Under the pieces are notes generated by a model. It did not search any database. It saw nothing but the letters and a program-made list of their open reading frames with translations, and had not been told where the DNA came from. From Symsagittifera roscoffensis (Eukaryota; Xenacoelomorpha; Acoela; Convolutidae), in the NCBI RefSeq assembly GCF_963678635.1, contig NC_087071.1, positions 45,865,095-45,929,094 on the forward strand: a stretch of 64,000 nt of DNA, read 5' to 3'. Both the position numbers and the translations under genes were made by a program. Positions 63,496-64,000 of the stretch are shown in pieces (the stretch's first letter is position 1; every line of letters starts with the position of its first letter).

Positions 63496-64000
63496 AATGG
63501 TTTAATCAGTAAATCCAATTGTTAACCTACTCTGGCTAGTTTCTGATTTTTCACTGCCGATTAATTCACTGATGGTCTGTGATGACGGAAATTTTTTTCC
63601 CGTATAGTAAAACTGTTCGATTACCAAAACTACCCCTAGTAACTCAAGTTCGTTTAGTGAGTAGTTTTGTTCTAGCAAATTTAGAAATCTTGACGCATAA
63701 GTGATTGCCACGCAAAATGCCCTGGAACTTTGTTCTGGTATCGCCCCTAGACCGGATGTTCATGCGTCACAAACCATGCGGGTTTCAATTTTTTTGGTCA
63801 TAATGTTTGTTCTGTCTTATATCGGAAACTAATTTTATGATGTTACTGAAAGCTACGTTTTGTTCAGGTTTCCAATTAAGTGTTTTTTGTTCGTCTGTGT
63901 TTTTTAGGGGATTGGAGCAGTGCGGCGGTGGTTTGCGCCTCACGACGAATGTACCGGGCGAGGTGTTGTATTGAACCCGTGAAATTTTCAGTTGCTTGAA
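63496..64000 (-). pseudogene. RT-connection/RNase H relic of another gypsy-type element
   Basis: On the minus strand from the right edge: KNTDEQKTLNWKPEQN-like connection, then VCDA followed by stop and a GAIPEQSS-like stretch, then AITYASRFLNLLEQNYSLNELELLGVVLVIEQF, a typical gypsy RNase H segment with its Glu. Several stops and a frame change are visible. It is not close to the other two families in the window. Confidence 0.65.

Overview
The window is a repeat-rich stretch of an animal genome, most likely a nematode. Evidence: Ty3/gypsy polyproteins of a kind I associate with nematode Cer elements, AT-rich intergenic DNA, introns-style splice signals, and no bacterial-type gene clusters. 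It holds one 200-base assembly gap (47558-47757). Almost all coding capacity belongs to LTR retroelements; host gene content is small (a truncated Tudor-like gene and a NERD-nuclease/P-loop gene).

Region 1 (1-about 19600, minus strand) is a very large, GC-richer Ty3/gypsy-type element that runs off the left edge. In transcription order it has a long leader with a duplicated structured RNA and a dense ACCCTCCG motif cluster, gag (about 15.8-13.0 kb), aspartic protease, RT/RNase H (tandemly duplicated, 1537-bp unit), a linker, integrase, and in frame behind the integrase a macro-domain protein resembling TARG1/OARD1. After a 470-bp spacer with three hairpins come further minus-strand ORFs: a coiled-coil protein, an SGNH hydrolase, a second degenerate SGNH-like protein and an unrecognised helical protein. 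The reading frame is repeatedly broken by single in-frame TAA/TAG codons and a few frameshifts, so this copy looks defective.

Region 2 (about 19.6-27.7 kb) is AT-rich and almost gene-free, with a solo-LTR relic, tRNA-like repeat pieces, poly-C tracts and one possible small secreted-protein exon.

Region 3 (27700-46613, plus strand) is the most striking part: a nearly intact 18.9-kb retrovirus-like element with near-identical LTRs (about 410 bp). It carries an upstream ORF (155 aa), an uninterrupted 2742-aa Gag-Pol, two tiny membrane-protein ORFs coupled by ATGA, a 376-codon ORF without any ATG that must be reached by splicing, an 872-aa envelope-like glycoprotein, and a 599-aa protein of unknown function joined to env by another ATGA. 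A long 3' region has a perfect 5' splice site and tandem palindromes. A second, decayed copy of the same family (about 47758-58466, plus strand) preserves the same gene order and conserves the unknown proteins, which argues that they are real genes.

Region 4 (58.5-64 kb) holds the NERD/P-loop gene, basic low-complexity minus-strand ORFs of unknown origin, and an RT/RNase H relic of yet another gypsy-type element at the right edge.
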